DNA of 32,771 nucleotides, taken from JOPF133 sp052144935 (GTDB lineage Bacteria > Acidobacteriota > Terriglobia > Bryobacterales > Bryobacteraceae). The stretch is taken from contig JBKQPR010000122.1 in the NCBI GenBank assembly GCA_052144935.1, positions 1 through 32,771 on the forward strand, in the 5' to 3' direction. Both the position numbers and the translations under genes were made by a program. Below, in pieces: positions 31,481 to 32,771 of the stretch (the first letter of the stretch is position 1; the number at the start of each line of letters is the position of its first letter). The notes beneath the pieces were generated by a model. The model was not told the origin of the DNA. It was given only the letters and a program-made list of their open reading frames with translations, and searched no databases.

Positions 31481-32771
31481 ATGGTTCCACCCGGCCGCAT
31501 CTCGAATCGCTATTGGATCGCAGCCGCCGCCCTGATCGCCGTTTTCTTCTTCGAGAGCTTGACGGCCAGCCTGCTCAAGAGCCCCACCTTCGACGAGCCG
31601 GCGCACATCGGCGCGGGCCTCTCCTACTGGCAAACCGGTGTCGTCACGGCCAATCCGCAGCATCCCCCGCTGCTCAAGGAATTGAGCGGGCTGGCGCTCG
31701 CCGCCGCCGGAATCCGCCTGCCGGATAGCCCCCTGGTGCGCAACATGGAAGCCGGGGCTTCCGGCGCCGAGTACGCCGCCGGGTCGGAGCTCCTCCGCGG
31801 CCAGGGAACCGGCCGCGTGCTCTTCTGGGCGCGCCTGCCGTTGATCCTGCTGGCTGCGCTCCTCGGCCTGCTCCTGTTCTGGTGGGGCCGGCAACTGTTG
31901 GGTGAAGCTGCCGCGCTGGCGGGCCTGTTCCTCTACGCCTTCAGCCCCACCATCCTGGCCCACTCGTACCTGGTCACCACCGATGTGGGCCTGGCCGCCT
32001 TCACCATGCTCTTCTTCTTCGCGCTGTGGAGCTACCTGCGCTATCCAAGCTGGCGGCGCATGATAGCCTGCGGCGCCGCCATGGGCGCGGCGCTGGCGGC
32101 GAAGTTTTCGGCGCTGGCGCTGCCGCCTGTGGGAGCGCTCCTGATGTTCGCCTCGCTGCGCTGGCCTCCGCAGCGTCTCCCTGGAAGTCCGCGCGCGTTT
32201 TGGGAGCGCGACACCGTGCCGCCACCCGCCGCCGGCAAGAACGATCCCTGCCCCTGCGGCAGCGGTAAGAAGTACAAGATGTGCCACGGCGCGAAACCCG
32301 CGCCAGCGCGACCGGCTTCCGCCGGCGCCACCTTGACCCGCTGCGGACTGGCCTTCCTCATGCTGTGCGGCGTGGCCGTGGTAGTGGTCGAAGCCTGCTA
32401 CTTCTTCCCCAGCGACCCGCTGGCCTACCTGGCCGGAATACGCCGCGTGAATGCCGATCACAACCCCAACTACCTCTACTTCATGGCCGGGCAATTGAGC
32501 CAGCATTTCCTCAGTTATTTCGCCGTGGCGTGGCTGCTCAAGGAGCCACTTCCGGCGATCGTCCTGGCGGCCGTGGGGCTGGTTGGATTGCTGCGAAACC
32601 GCACCATGGCGGTGCTGCCGAAGCTGTTTCTGCTGCTGCCACCAGCGGTTCTGTTCGCCGGCTACTCGATTACCGCGGACAATCTGGGCATCCGCTATCT
32701 CATCCCCATTTTGCCGTTCGTCTACCTGATCGGCGGCTGGGGCCTGGCCGCGTCGATCGCCGCCAAATCCT
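31481..32771 (+). CDS. GT39/ArnT-like membrane glycosyltransferase with embedded SEC-C motif, partial at the window edge
   Basis: Open from the ATG at 31481 to the last base with no stop (at least 430 residues), so the gene continues beyond the window. The N-terminal half has TM1 (about 11-30) and SPTFDEPAHIGAGLSYW with D38/E39, the catalytic-type acidic motif of GT-C/ArnT-PMT transferases, then NPQHPPLLKE and many hydrophobic helices. Residues 253-270 read as a complete SEC-C zinc motif: C257-P-C259-GSGKKYKM-C268-H269 (CxCx8CH), placed in a polar loop of about 60 residues between membrane segments. SEC-C normally ends SecA and some nucleases; inside a membrane transferase it is unusual. No ribosome binding site is visible; TAGACT at about 31446 may be a -10 box. 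Confidence 0.85.
   Translation, partial: MVPPGRISNRYWIAAAALIAVFFFESLTASLLKSPTFDEPAHIGAGLSYWQTGVVTANPQHPPLLKELSGLALAAAGIRLPDSPLVRNMEAGASGAEYAAGSELLRGQGTGRVLFWARLPLILLAALLGLLLFWWGRQLLGEAAALAGLFLYAFSPTILAHSYLVTTDVGLAAFTMLFFFALWSYLRYPSWRRMIACGAAMGAALAAKFSALALPPVGALLMFASLRWPPQRLPGSPRAFWERDTVPPPAAGKNDPCPCGSGKKYKMCHGAKPAPARPASAGATLTRCGLAFLMLCGVAVVVVEACYFFPSDPLAYLAGIRRVNADHNPNYLYFMAGQLSQHFLSYFAVAWLLKEPLPAIVLAAVGLVGLLRNRTMAVLPKLFLLLPPAVLFAGYSITADNLGIRYLIPILPFVYLIGGWGLAASIAAKS

Noticed and set aside
31445..32506. 353-residue minus-strand frame
   Set aside because: Antisense to the membrane glycosyltransferase, which has a clear membrane pattern and motifs on the plus strand.

Overview
The window looks like about 33 kb of a GC-rich acidobacterial chromosome, most like the Bryobacterales / Candidatus Solibacter group. 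The assignment is an inference from gene content: a very large Oar-type TonB-dependent receptor with an N-terminal carboxypeptidase-regulatory domain, a Ser/Thr kinase fused to a PD40 propeller, a decayed REP-associated (IS200-like) transposase, a multi-TPR membrane protein, PIN-type toxin-antitoxin loci, and a conserved hypothetical carrying the STGPR..GK...NA.K.G motif. There are no rRNA or tRNA genes and no CRISPR array. Many start codons were moved from the longest reading frame to the one supported by a ribosome binding site, a -10 box or the domain boundary.

Layout. 1-3.0 kb: a conserved hypothetical preceded by a terminator-like hairpin, an alpha/beta hydrolase, and an antitoxin followed by a PIN toxin broken by several frameshifts. 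3.0-6.6 kb (minus strand): a tight three-gene operon of sensor kinase, archaemetzincin-type protease and NtrC-type sigma-54 response regulator. 7.1-12 kb: a RodZ-like HTH protein, a secreted NHL-repeat protein and a 923-residue PD40 Ser/Thr kinase. 12.0-14.4 kb: a 59-residue peptide ending in eight Pro-Lys repeats, directly followed by a radical SAM protein with a B12-binding-like N-terminus and a PqqD-like C-terminus. This is the best candidate here for an undescribed system (a RiPP-type peptide-modification pair). 14.5-16.8 kb (minus strand): a 56-residue zinc-ribbon gene, a small hypothetical, a pseudokinase with a coiled coil and another small gene. 17.2-19.8 kb: the transposase remnant and the TMTC-like TPR membrane protein. 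20.0-21.1 kb: a UPF0175 / DUF3368 toxin-antitoxin pair. 21.3-26.8 kb: the TonB receptor, divergent from a class I/II aminotransferase. 26.9-29.7 kb (minus strand): a SET-domain protein, a UxaE-like sugar-acid epimerase relative and a TlpA-type thioredoxin. 29.7-31.2 kb: an overlapping pterin operon of two 6-pyruvoyltetrahydropterin synthase paralogs and GTP cyclohydrolase I. From 31.5 kb to the edge: a partial GT39-type membrane glycosyltransferase with a SEC-C zinc motif embedded in it.

Intergenic DNA is rich in dyads. Three long stem-loops, each built from short modules but with different sequences, lie at 26.8, 29.0 and 31.3 kb. A tandem 44-bp repeat sits after the response regulator. Several genes have a -10-like box only 7-11 bases before the start codon and no visible ribosome binding site, which suggests leaderless transcripts. 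All functional calls come from reading motifs in the sequence; no database search was run.
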